Assembly (NCBI GenBank): GCA_900767415.1
Contig: CAAFYZ010000027.1
Location: forward strand, 1 to 38,950
Reading direction: 5' to 3'
DNA: 38,950 nucleotides
Origin: Clostridia bacterium
GTDB lineage: Bacteria; Bacillota; Clostridia; Oscillospirales; CAG-272
This document shows positions 7,485-16,203 of this stretch, piece after piece (position 1 is the stretch's first letter; every line of letters begins with the position of its first letter). The position numbers were made by a program, and so were the translations under genes. The notes under the pieces are model-generated. The model was given only the letters and a program-made list of their open reading frames with translations. It was not told the DNA's origin and searched no databases.

Positions 7485-9005
7485 ATGAAAAAAGATTTTC
7501 TCACAAAAGCGAAAAGTCGGCTGGAGAGCCGCAACTTTTCGATGACGACGATCACCGTGCTCGTGCTCGCCCTCGCCCTGTTTGCCAACGCGTTTCTCTA
7601 TGCGCTGGACGAAAAGGTCGGGCTGTCGGTGATCCGCCCCTCTTCGAGCGGGATCACCCTTTCGGGCGCGACCGACACCTACTTCGACGACGTCAAGGAC
7701 CTGCGCCACGTTACCCTGACCTTCTGTATGCCGGAGGACGAACTCTCCGCCCATACGACCGGCTCTTACGTTCTTCGCACGGCAAAACAGCTTGCCGAGC
7801 GGTATCCCTCGTTTCTCACCCTCCGCTTTGTCAACATCATCACGAAGCGGGACGCGGAGGGGAACGCCGTCGATCTCTCGCGGTATGAAAAGGACGAGAC
7901 GGGCGAGGCGGTCAGCATCAAAAAGAGTACCGTCATCTTCGAGAGTACCCGTCATTACCGCGTCCTGACCGATACCTATTCCACCGCGGGCTTTGCCGAT
8001 TTCTTCACGCTCAACTCGTCGGGAAAACTCGTCGCCTACAACGGAGAAGAGGTCCTCGCGGCGATGATCCGTTTCGTCCTCGCGGACGAGCATAAGACCG
8101 CCTACTTCACAAATTATCACGGAGAGACGGCAGACCTTGCCCTGCGCACCGTGCTTGCCACGGCGGGCTATTATATCAAGGACATCGACCTCAGAGAGAA
8201 GGAGATTCCCGCCGACGCGGGTCTTGTCCTGATCTCCGCGCCGCAGAGCGACTTCGAGCAGGGTGCCGCGGGCAGCGGCGTCCGTTCCGAGATCGACCGC
8301 CTCTCCGACTATGTGGAAAAGGGCGGGAACCTCTACGTCGCCCTGCACTCTTATCTGAAACGGGATCTTCCCGTCTTCTCGGCTTTCCTTGAAAAGTACG
8401 GGATCCGCATCGCGACGACCGAACTTGCGGGCGGGCAGACGGTGCAGAACATCGTGAAGGACGCCGACCGCGCGATCACGACCGACGGCTTCACCTTCTC
8501 TTCGCTCCTTTCGGGGAGTGCCGACACCGACTTCCTCACAAGGGTCGGACGCTATTCGGAGAACGGAGTTCTCGTCTCTCACACCGGCAGGATTCTCCCC
8601 GCGGAGCATCTGACGCCTCTGCTCGTTACCTCTTCTTCCGCCGTGACCGAGGCGGGGGGCGGACGCAACGACGGGCAAGGGTCGTATACCGTGGCGGCGG
8701 TCGCCGAGGCCAGGGGAGAGGGAACGACGGGACACATCTTCGTCTCTCCGAGCATCTATCTCTCCGCCTCCGACGCGCTGACCTCCTCAAAATATGCGAA
8801 CCGCGACTTTCTCTTCGCCGTCTTCGAGACGTATTTCGGCGCGGGGAAGATGCCCTACGGAACGACTCTTTTCAATCTCTCGGATAATCTTCTCGAAAAT
8901 CTCACCATGCAGACGGCAAAAATCTATACCGTCATCATCGCGGCGATCCCGACGGCACTCTGTATCTTTGCCGTGGTCTATCTTCGCCGCCGCAAGAACC
9001 GCTGA
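7485..9005 (+). CDS. GldG-like ABC auxiliary protein, first copy
   Basis: A 506-residue protein with one N-terminal membrane segment (about 21-40), a large extracytoplasmic region and one C-terminal membrane segment followed by YLRRRKNR. The extracytoplasmic part carries YNGEEVLAAMIRFVL near residue 185 and a NYHGE motif (His212), matching the GldG family, whose relatives carry GHGE. It is a paralogue of the next gene, which has YNGEYRLVSLL and ITGHGE in the same order. GldG-like proteins are thought to work with GldA/GldF at the cell surface. The start at 7485 follows a GGGGGCAGGGA stretch; an in-frame ATG at 7440 lies inside the permease gene and is less likely. Confidence 0.87.
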   Translation: MKKDFLTKAKSRLESRNFSMTTITVLVLALALFANAFLYALDEKVGLSVIRPSSSGITLSGATDTYFDDVKDLRHVTLTFCMPEDELSAHTTGSYVLRTAKQLAERYPSFLTLRFVNIITKRDAEGNAVDLSRYEKDETGEAVSIKKSTVIFESTRHYRVLTDTYSTAGFADFFTLNSSGKLVAYNGEEVLAAMIRFVLADEHKTAYFTNYHGETADLALRTVLATAGYYIKDIDLREKEIPADAGLVLISAPQSDFEQGAAGSGVRSEIDRLSDYVEKGGNLYVALHSYLKRDLPVFSAFLEKYGIRIATTELAGGQTVQNIVKDADRAITTDGFTFSSLLSGSADTDFLTRVGRYSENGVLVSHTGRILPAEHLTPLLVTSSSAVTEAGGGRNDGQGSYTVAAVAEARGEGTTGHIFVSPSIYLSASDALTSSKYANRDFLFAVFETYFGAGKMPYGTTLFNLSDNLLENLTMQTAKIYTVIIAAIPTALCIFAVVYLRRRKNR

Positions 9006-9034
9006 TCCCCGAACGACCAAGAAAGGCAGATCCG

Positions 9035-10732
9035 ATGAACAAATCCATCTTCCGAAAAGGCGGAAGGCGGGAGAAACTTTTCGCGCTCGTTACCGTTTTC
9101 GGTATTCTCCTGCTCTTTGCCCTGAACCTTTTGCTGACAAGACTCGGACTCTATCACTCTCTCTATCTCGATACCACGCCGGAAGGACTTTACACGCTGA
9201 CCGAAGCGATGAAAAAAGAAAGTGCCTTCATGAAGGAACTGAAAGAAGAGGACGGCACCGAGAAGAAGGTGCGCATGATCTTCTGCAACGATCCCGACCG
9301 TCTCATCGCCGACACCTCGCTGCGCACGGTGTACTTTATGGCACTGGCATTCCATGAGGTGTACCCGAACTTCGTGGTGGAGACGGTGAACATCAACGAC
9401 AACCCCACCGCCGTGGCGATGTATAAGGCGACGACTCTCTCGAAGATCGAGACGACCGACGTCATTCTCACGACGGGGGAGAGTTACCGCATCGCCTCCG
9501 GCACGTCCTTCTGGTCGCGCACGACGGAGAACAAACTCTTTTCCTACAATGGCGAATACCGCCTCGTCTCTCTTCTGAAATCGGTAACCGCCATCAACAA
9601 CCCCTCGGCGTACTTCATCACGGGGCACGGCGAGACGGTGTACGATCCCGAGAATCCGGGATCGGCGGGGAGTCTTGCGACCGAGAGTTTTTATCACCTT
9701 CTGCGGGAGCGGGGACTGAACGTGAAGACGCTGAACCTCTCCGAGGTTAACGAGATCCCGAAGGATTGCGCGCTTCTCCTTCTCAACAACCCGACGACCG
9801 ACTTTACCTACGACCCGTCGAAACTCGGGCAACTCTCCTATATCAGCGACACCGAGAAGATCGACCGCTATCTCGTCAAGCGACAGGGGGCGATCGCGGT
9901 GGTCAAGGATTATCGTCTCACCCTCCCGAACCTCGAAAACTTTCTTGCGGAATGGGGCATCGTCTTTGAAAACGCGCTGGTGCGTGACCCCGACTCTTCT
10001 CTTTCCGACGCGGAAAACTCGCATACGAAACTGATAGCCGCCTACGACTCGGACAAGACGAGCTTCGCCCACGCGATCTACGGCGATTATATCGACCTTT
10101 CGAGCGCGCCGCGCGTGCTGGTGGAAGACGCGGGTGCCATCCATACGAACTTCGGCATGAGCGAGTCACAGGACGAGCCGGGCACCTTCATGACCTCCCG
10201 CACCTTTGCGGAATTTCTCACGACCACGGCGGGGGCTATGACCTATGGGAAAAACAGCGTGGACGGTGCCTACAACGCGCCGACCCGCAGAGAAAAACAG
10301 AAACACACCGTCGCCGCCATCTCCGCACGGGTACAGACGGACGAAAAGAGCGGAAACAAAAAGTATTCGTATCTGTTCGCGACCTCTTCAAAGAACTTTT
10401 TCTCGGAGGAGATGATCGGGAACGCATCGTTTGCCAACTATGAGATCGTCTCCGCCCTCGTGGAGAACATCTCGCGCATCGACGAGTTCGCGTCGAGCGA
10501 GATCGGCGGCACGTCGCTGAACGCGAAGACCGCCTTCGGCGGGAAACCGCTGATCTCCGAGTCGCTCTCCGCCATCGCGAATACCGAGTACAGAAAAGAC
10601 GGCTCGGTCCTGCATGAGAACCGTGCCTTTACCGACGGTGCGAAGGCGGTTATCACCGTAGTCGTCGCGGCGGTGCCCGTCGCGGTGCTGGCGCTCGGCA
10701 TTTACGTTACCGTAAAACGCAGATTTCTTTGA
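9035..10732 (+). CDS. GldG-like ABC auxiliary protein, second copy
   Basis: A 565-residue protein with the same plan as its upstream neighbour: an N-terminal membrane segment (about 15-38), a long extracytoplasmic region, and a C-terminal segment ending VKRRFL. YNGEYRLVSLLKS starts at residue 171 and TGHGE lies at 196-200, the canonical GldG motif that the first copy has only as YHGE. AAAGG at 9022-9026 supports the start at 9035. Genes 8 and 9 thus look like an old tandem duplication that has diverged strongly outside these motifs; they may form a heterodimer around the ABC permease (inference). Cargo or target is unknown. Confidence 0.86.
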   Translation: MNKSIFRKGGRREKLFALVTVFGILLLFALNLLLTRLGLYHSLYLDTTPEGLYTLTEAMKKESAFMKELKEEDGTEKKVRMIFCNDPDRLIADTSLRTVYFMALAFHEVYPNFVVETVNINDNPTAVAMYKATTLSKIETTDVILTTGESYRIASGTSFWSRTTENKLFSYNGEYRLVSLLKSVTAINNPSAYFITGHGETVYDPENPGSAGSLATESFYHLLRERGLNVKTLNLSEVNEIPKDCALLLLNNPTTDFTYDPSKLGQLSYISDTEKIDRYLVKRQGAIAVVKDYRLTLPNLENFLAEWGIVFENALVRDPDSSLSDAENSHTKLIAAYDSDKTSFAHAIYGDYIDLSSAPRVLVEDAGAIHTNFGMSESQDEPGTFMTSRTFAEFLTTTAGAMTYGKNSVDGAYNAPTRREKQKHTVAAISARVQTDEKSGNKKYSYLFATSSKNFFSEEMIGNASFANYEIVSALVENISRIDEFASSEIGGTSLNAKTAFGGKPLISESLSAIANTEYRKDGSVLHENRAFTDGAKAVITVVVAAVPVAVLALGIYVTVKRRFL

Positions 10733-10746
10733 GAGGAGAAAAGCCG

Positions 10747-13578
10747 ATGAAACAGGTAAAAAAACCCGGAAAACGACAACTCGGTATGCTGATTCTTGCG
10801 GGACTTCTCCTTCTTTCCGTCGTTCTGTATATCGTGATCTCCGCGCTCTCTTCCGAAAAGCCGGAGGATAAAAAAACGACGAAATACGATCCGCTCCCCG
10901 GTGAGAGCGAGGACGGGAAGGTCTATCCCGTCATCAATACGGATAAGATCAACTGGGTGTCGGTGACCGGTTCCGACAACGAACACACCTACGACCTTCT
11001 GAAAGACAGCGAAGGTTCGTTCATTCTTTACTACACCGATAAGGACGGCGAAAAGCAGGTCTATTACCCCGACATCTGCGCCGCCGACCCCGCCTTCTCC
11101 TACACGTCGCTCTATGCGGCGGACGCCTTCGGGCAGGGGAAGATCGCGCGGATTCTGTATCTGAAACAGGGGCTGTCTTCTCTCGCTTTCGGAGAGCGGA
11201 TCGCGATTACCGACGAGAACCGCGCCGCCCTTCTCGCCGAATACGGCTTCGATAAAAACACGACGACCGTGCGCCTTCGCTACGAGACGGAAAGCGGCGT
11301 CGAAAGCCACAAGATCACCGTCGGCGGCACGCTCATCTCCAAGAACGGCTACTATCTGATGATCGACGACCGTCCGTACGTCTACTCGGTAGAGAATACC
11401 ATGCTGGACTACGCGATGAAGCCGTTCGCGTTCTATATCAACCCGCGCCTTGTCAGCGAGGGACTGTCGACCGACGGCGTGTACGAACCGTATCTTACGA
11501 CGATGTACCGTCAGTGGAAGAGAACCCTGCATGACGGCACGGACGAGACGATTCCCGCCGACGCCGAGGTGATTCTCCGCGCCCTGATGAAAGCACCGTA
11601 TGTTGTCGGCTCCGCCGATGGGACGCCGGGGGCGGACGGATACCTTCTCTCCCCCGAGGCGACGCGCTCCTTCGACCTTTCCGTCCTCGGGAAAAACGAA
11701 AGCTACGCCCGCCTTGTCGCCGCCCTGACGGGGCGCACCGCGGGGACGCTCCCCGCCTCCCTCTCCGTCAGCGTGGTGACGGGTCCCCGCGCGGTGAAGA
11801 TCCCGGACGGCTCGCCGACGCACTTCACCTACACGATCCGTGCGATCGAGGCGATCCTCACCGAAAACGGCGAGATCACGGACAAGGACTATCCCGTCCT
11901 CTCGCACGACCTTTTGAAAGTTACCTACACCTATACGGAAAACGGCGGGGAGGCGTCCTCTCCGACACACGGCATCCTTGACCTTTCCGATGCGAATCTT
12001 CCTGCCGACGCCGTGACAAAACTGCGGGCGATGAAAATCGGAACGTTGCAAAACGAAAGCGATTTTGTAACCTTTGATTTGCATTATACGGCAGAAAACG
12101 CGAATGCGCGACGGGTGAAGATCGTTCTGACCGAGATCATGTCGATCTACAATTCCGACGCAAGCACGACGGAAGACGTCGCCGCGGACGGCTCGCTCGT
12201 CAGTTATCGCTACCGCTTCGTCATCGACGGGAAAACGCAGGAAAAAGAATACAGCGTGACCGTAAAACTCACCGAGTCCCTCGGGGAGATCTATACGAAG
12301 CTTCTCGGGCAGAAGGCGGGGAAGAACCTCTCGCTCGAGCTTGCCTCCTACACCGAGTACGGCGAGGTCATGAAGGATTTCGTCACGTACGAGATCACCT
12401 CCGTCTCCTACTTCGTCACGAAAGAAGAAGTCGTCGCCTTCCGCTTCCTCAACAGCTCGGAGCGCGACCCCTTCTACGGCGAATCCATTTACGAGAACCT
12501 TACGGAAGGACGCCGCCGTCTGTACGGACTGTCCGCCACCAACTGCGAGGGAACGGTCAAGTTCCTCGGCGGTGTCGGGGGGAACACCTCGCTTTCTTCG
12601 GGACTTGTCGGCGCCGAGACGGTCGCCGTCGGCCTGACACCCGAGATCATGAAACAGTACGGGCTGTACGCTTATACTATCTATTTTGAACTGCCGCGCG
12701 GCATCTCCTCCGTCTCCTCCGACGAAAACGACGAAAACGATGACTACACATGGCTCGACACCCTCGGCTTCACGCTCTATATCAGCGAGCGGCAGGCGGA
12801 CGGATCCCGCTATATGGCGTCGGATCTTTACGGCACCGTCGTGCGGATCGAAGAAGAGGATCTGCGCTTCCTCGAATACGACTTTACCGAATACTGGGCA
12901 AGACAGACCCTGCTTTTGCTCGACGTAAAAGACCTTTCCGCCTTCGATGTCGAATTCTTCATGGAAGACCTGAAAGGGAAGTACGGTTTTCAGCTGAAGC
13001 ACACCACCTATTACGTCACCCCGGAAGGCAAGGGGTATCTCTCGCCGCCGAGCTCGGGGCAGTATACCGAGTACGATATGATTGAAGTCTCCGTCACCCC
13101 GACGGGCGACGACGCGACCGACAATCTCCTCCTCTCCTATCTGCGTTCTCTCGGGACGAACACCGTCTCGCTGAAAGACTTCTACGACGCCACCCTCGGC
13201 GGCGGAGAGCCGATCAAGGTGAGAAACGATACCGCCGGCACGGCGTACTTCAAGGAAGTGCTCCAGATTCTCTATCAGATTCCTTACAGCGGACGCCTGA
13301 CCGAAGAAGAGCAGGCGACCCTCCTTCCCGCGGCTGCCAAACTGATGAAGTTTTCGCTGAAACTGAAAGGGTCGGCATACCGCTACGCCTTCGAGTTCTA
13401 CCGCCTCGACGACCGCCGCATCGCGGTGCGGATGTACCGGGAGACGGAAGGGGGCGTCGCGAGCGGCGAGGTGACCGACTTTACGGTATCCGCCTTCTCC
13501 TTCAAGAAGATGACGTATGCCTTCGTCTCCCTCTTAAACGGTAAGGTGGTTGACGGAGACACCGCGTACGGGGATTGA
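10747..13578 (+). CDS. DUF4340-like membrane-anchored surface protein of the Gld-like operon
   Basis: A 943-residue protein with an N-terminal membrane anchor (about 13-33) and the rest predicted outside the cell. The first domain (INWVSVTGSDNEHTYDLL with WxxL-like strands after it) resembles DUF4340, a family commonly found directly after gldG-like genes. Several beta-rich segments with the same flavour follow, so the protein probably contains repeated DUF4340-like units, making it longer than usual. GAGAGGAG (10731-10738) decides the start at 10747; it overlaps the stop of the previous gene, showing tight coupling. It ends the operon. Biochemical function is unknown; context suggests a surface component of the ABC complex. 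Confidence 0.82.
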   Translation: MKQVKKPGKRQLGMLILAGLLLLSVVLYIVISALSSEKPEDKKTTKYDPLPGESEDGKVYPVINTDKINWVSVTGSDNEHTYDLLKDSEGSFILYYTDKDGEKQVYYPDICAADPAFSYTSLYAADAFGQGKIARILYLKQGLSSLAFGERIAITDENRAALLAEYGFDKNTTTVRLRYETESGVESHKITVGGTLISKNGYYLMIDDRPYVYSVENTMLDYAMKPFAFYINPRLVSEGLSTDGVYEPYLTTMYRQWKRTLHDGTDETIPADAEVILRALMKAPYVVGSADGTPGADGYLLSPEATRSFDLSVLGKNESYARLVAALTGRTAGTLPASLSVSVVTGPRAVKIPDGSPTHFTYTIRAIEAILTENGEITDKDYPVLSHDLLKVTYTYTENGGEASSPTHGILDLSDANLPADAVTKLRAMKIGTLQNESDFVTFDLHYTAENANARRVKIVLTEIMSIYNSDASTTEDVAADGSLVSYRYRFVIDGKTQEKEYSVTVKLTESLGEIYTKLLGQKAGKNLSLELASYTEYGEVMKDFVTYEITSVSYFVTKEEVVAFRFLNSSERDPFYGESIYENLTEGRRRLYGLSATNCEGTVKFLGGVGGNTSLSSGLVGAETVAVGLTPEIMKQYGLYAYTIYFELPRGISSVSSDENDENDDYTWLDTLGFTLYISERQADGSRYMASDLYGTVVRIEEEDLRFLEYDFTEYWARQTLLLLDVKDLSAFDVEFFMEDLKGKYGFQLKHTTYYVTPEGKGYLSPPSSGQYTEYDMIEVSVTPTGDDATDNLLLSYLRSLGTNTVSLKDFYDATLGGGEPIKVRNDTAGTAYFKEVLQILYQIPYSGRLTEEEQATLLPAAAKLMKFSLKLKGSAYRYAFEFYRLDDRRIAVRMYRETEGGVASGEVTDFTVSAFSFKKMTYAFVSLLNGKVVDGDTAYGD

Positions 13579-13587
13579 TTTTTCCCT

Positions 13588-13618
13588 CTTCGGGACGGCA
13601 AAAACCGCCGTCCCGAAG
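13588..13618 (+). terminator. Hairpin after the Gld-like operon, weak terminator
   Basis: A perfect 12-bp stem (13588-13599 with 13607-13618) and a seven-base loop lie ten bases after the stop. The following bases CTCTTATA are only partly T-rich, so termination may be incomplete. Confidence 0.6.
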
Positions 13619-13634
13619 CTCTTATACTCGCGCG

Positions 13635-13697
13635 TTTGAAAATATATAGAGAAATTTTCAAAAAAGGTTTGCATTTTACCATAACTTATGTTATAAT
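13635..13697 (+). promoter_or_regulatory. Promoter of the foldase-like lipoprotein operon with upstream inverted repeat
   Basis: TTGCAT (13669-13674), 17 bases, then TGTTATAAT with TATAAT at 13692-13697: a near-consensus sigma-A promoter. Just upstream sits an inverted repeat with nine-base arms, TTTGAAAAT (13635-13643) and ATTTTCAAA (13654-13662), which could be an operator or a hairpin. The start codon follows 37 bases after the -10 box. Confidence 0.8.
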
Positions 13698-13734
13698 AAA
13701 AAAGCTATACTAAAATCGCAAGAAGGAAAGACAC

Positions 13735-15612
13735 ATGAAACACAGAATTTTCGCTTTGGTTCTCGCTTTGGTGCTGATCGGCGCGACGCTTACCGGCTGT
13801 GCGTACAACATCGAGCGCGACGACCTCTCAAAGTATGCTTCGACGGATCTCGATGCGTTCAAGCAGAAACTTCTCGGGATCGAGATCAAGGACAGCGGAG
13901 ACTATTCCGTCGCCGAAGGCGCGGAAGCCGACGCTCTGCGCGAGCAGAAGCTTCTCGAAAAGATCGAAGACGCGCTGAAGGGTGCCGTGAATACCTCGGC
14001 AGAAGGCGCGAAGAAGACGGAGGGCGTCTTCGCCGACCGTCAGCTCCTCTCCTACGGGTATTACGTGACCGCGGAAGACGGAAAGATCTATTACACGTCC
14101 AACATGAAGATCGGCTCTCCCACCACGCTGATGATCGGCAGTATCAAAGACGATAAGCTGGTCAAGGCGATCGGCGACGCGCTGAAAGCGAGCGGCAAGG
14201 ATCTGAAAGACTGCGTTTACACCACGAAGTCGGGGACGACCGATACCGCCGAGGCGGGGAAACTCGCGTTCGTTACCTATACCCGCGAGTATACGCTGAA
14301 CGATAAGGTCGAGAAGACGACGATGACCCTTTGCCCCGTACTGCTTCCCGCCGCGGCGGACGATACCTTCGCGGGGAAACTCATCGGGCAGAAACTTGCG
14401 ACCTCTCTTCCCGACACTTTCACCGTGACCGAGACGGTCGGCACGGGCGATGACGCGAAGAGCGTCGAGGTCACCTACTCGGGTGTGAAGATCGACTTCG
14501 TCGCACAGTCTTCCGCGGCGGTCGACGTTCCCTACACCTACGACGAGAAGAAGAGCGTGACCGACACGGCGGGCAAGACGAACGATCTGAAGGACGTCAA
14601 GCTCACCTATCACATCTTCCCGATGTATTATTATGAAGTCGCCGAACTTTCCGCCGAGGTTATTCTGACGAAGATCTTCGGTGAAAAACTCGCGACCTCC
14701 TCTCTCCCGATGTTCACCGAGAAGAAGGACGACGCCTACGTCTATAAGTATACCGAAGACGGCAAAGAAGTCACCCTCTACTCTCTGATCAAGGACATCT
14801 CGGACAAGAAGAGCGCCGTCAGCAAAGCCGGCAGCGACACGACCAAGAAGAAGGAAGCGCAGACCGCTCTCGACAACGCACTCGCCGCTCTCTGGGGCAA
14901 GGTACAGAAGTGTGCCGCCGAAGGCGAGATGGAAAAGAAGGTCGTCGAAGAGTATAAGACCAAACTGAAAGACAATCTCAAAGAGACGTACGAGAAGGAC
15001 ATTCTCAACAAGATCGGCGCGAAGGTATGGGCACTGATCGACGCCTCCGTCAGCGTCTCCTCCTACCCCGAAAAGGCGGTGAAGGAAGCGAAGGAAGCGA
15101 TCTTCGCGAACCTGAAATACACCTACTACACCGGCACCGAGACGGTCGGCAGCGAGAAGAAGAACATTCGCGACATTTATGCGAACGTGAAGGAATATAT
15201 CCGTCAGAAGAGCGATTACAAGGCGGACACCTACGAGGCGTCCGAAGCACTGATGCAGAAGGCGGCGGAAAAGCAGGTCGCCGAACTGATGAAAGTGTAT
15301 CTGCTCGCCGAGAAGATGGGCATCTCCACCAAGGTCAACAAGACGGATATGCAGAACTTCATGTATTCCTATGTGGCACAGATGTTCGGCTACGACAGCA
15401 TGGAAGCCGCGACCGAGTCGATGCAGAAGACCATCAAGAGCTTTGCACAGCAGTACCTCTCCTACTATGACGAGACGGCACTTCGCCGTGCGATCGTCTT
15501 CGACCGCCTGATGGACCACATCATGGAGACCGGCGAAGGCAAACTGGACTTCAAGAACCTCACCTACAAGTTTGAGGAAAAGAAGACCGATACCGACACA
15601 AGCGGAAAATAA
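13735..15612 (+). CDS. Lipoprotein with trigger-factor-like C-terminal chaperone domain
   Basis: A 625-residue protein with a clear lipoprotein signal peptide: positively charged start, hydrophobic core and lipobox LTGC with Cys22. The mature part begins with AYNIERDDLSKY. Residues about 80-270 are beta-rich and look like degenerate FKBP-type folds (an inference from pattern). The C-terminal half (about 400-600) is helical and reads like the trigger-factor or SurA-like chaperone arm: a helix with alternating hydrophobics before VSSYPEKAVKEAKE, then ASEALMQKAAEKQVAELMKVYLLAEKMG in the position of the family's conserved AxxxVxxxLLLxxIAE stretch. It probably acts as a membrane-anchored foldase or holdase outside the cell. 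It shares its N-terminal DLSxY motif and plan with the lipoprotein encoded at 16200. GAAGGAAAG lies just before the start. Confidence 0.75.
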   Translation: MKHRIFALVLALVLIGATLTGCAYNIERDDLSKYASTDLDAFKQKLLGIEIKDSGDYSVAEGAEADALREQKLLEKIEDALKGAVNTSAEGAKKTEGVFADRQLLSYGYYVTAEDGKIYYTSNMKIGSPTTLMIGSIKDDKLVKAIGDALKASGKDLKDCVYTTKSGTTDTAEAGKLAFVTYTREYTLNDKVEKTTMTLCPVLLPAAADDTFAGKLIGQKLATSLPDTFTVTETVGTGDDAKSVEVTYSGVKIDFVAQSSAAVDVPYTYDEKKSVTDTAGKTNDLKDVKLTYHIFPMYYYEVAELSAEVILTKIFGEKLATSSLPMFTEKKDDAYVYKYTEDGKEVTLYSLIKDISDKKSAVSKAGSDTTKKKEAQTALDNALAALWGKVQKCAAEGEMEKKVVEEYKTKLKDNLKETYEKDILNKIGAKVWALIDASVSVSSYPEKAVKEAKEAIFANLKYTYYTGTETVGSEKKNIRDIYANVKEYIRQKSDYKADTYEASEALMQKAAEKQVAELMKVYLLAEKMGISTKVNKTDMQNFMYSYVAQMFGYDSMEAATESMQKTIKSFAQQYLSYYDETALRRAIVFDRLMDHIMETGEGKLDFKNLTYKFEEKKTDTDTSGK

Positions 15613-15630
15613 TTCCGTAAAACACAGCGA

Positions 15631-15669
15631 GGGCGGGACAATGTGCCGTTGGACGGTACCATCCCGCCC
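15631..15669 (+). terminator. Branched hairpin between lipoprotein gene and rnhA
   Basis: GGGCGGGA (15631-15638) pairs with TCCCGCCC (15662-15669), and TGCCGT with ACGGTA inside it. Bases after it (CCTCTTTC) are only mildly T-rich, so it may be a partial terminator or an mRNA-stabilising structure within the operon. Confidence 0.45.
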
Positions 15670-15735
15670 CCTCTTTCTACCGTCGGCACCTCTGTGCCCC
15701 GAAGACGGCGGAACGGAAAAAGGCGGACGGACAAG

Positions 15736-16203
15736 ATGAAGAAGGTTGAACTTTACACCGACGGTGCCTGCCGCGGCAACCCGGGACGGGGCGGCTACGG
15801 CGCGATCCTCGTATACGGTGCGTATGAAAAAGAGATCTCCGGCGGAGAACCGATGACGACGAACAACCGCATGGAACTGCTCGCCGCGATCGAGGGGCTC
15901 TCCGCGCTGAAAGAACCGTGCGAGGTTACCCTGACCTCGGATTCGAAGTATCTGGTGGACGCCTTCACCCTCGGGTGGGTGGACGGCTGGGTCGCCTCGG
16001 ATTTTCGTCGCGGGAAGCGCGACGAGGTGAAGAACCCGGATCTTTGGGAGCGCCTGATCGAGTTGACGAAGAAGCACAGCGTGCGCTTCGTCTGGGTCAA
16101 GGGGCATGACGGACATAAATATAATGAAAGATGCGATCGCCTGGCGACCGCGTATGCCGATTCTTTCCCCGCGGGGAAGGAAGAAAAGGAGGAAACCGAA
16201 TGA
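15736..16203 (+). CDS. rnhA: Ribonuclease HI
   Basis: A 155-residue protein of exactly the usual bacterial type-1 length. All catalytic residues are present: Asp9 in LYTDGACRGNPG, Glu47 in NNRMELLA, Asp69 in TSDSKYLVD and Asp134 in CDRLATAYA, with His124 in VKGHDGH. It cuts the RNA strand of RNA-DNA hybrids in the cytoplasm, removing primers and R-loops. The start at 15736 is the family N-terminus with AGGCGG 10 bases upstream; an in-frame ATG at 15643 would add an unrelated stretch. The stop overlaps the next start as ATGA, so it is coupled to a surface lipoprotein gene, an unexpected partner for a cytoplasmic nuclease. Confidence 0.97.
   Translation: MKKVELYTDGACRGNPGRGGYGAILVYGAYEKEISGGEPMTTNNRMELLAAIEGLSALKEPCEVTLTSDSKYLVDAFTLGWVDGWVASDFRRGKRDEVKNPDLWERLIELTKKHSVRFVWVKGHDGHKYNERCDRLATAYADSFPAGKEEKEETE

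Noticed and set aside
13828..16116. A 762-codon minus-strand open frame opposite the foldase-like lipoprotein and rnhA
   Set aside because: It spans two well-supported plus-strand genes, has no start signals and reads as an antisense shadow rich in Arg and His.
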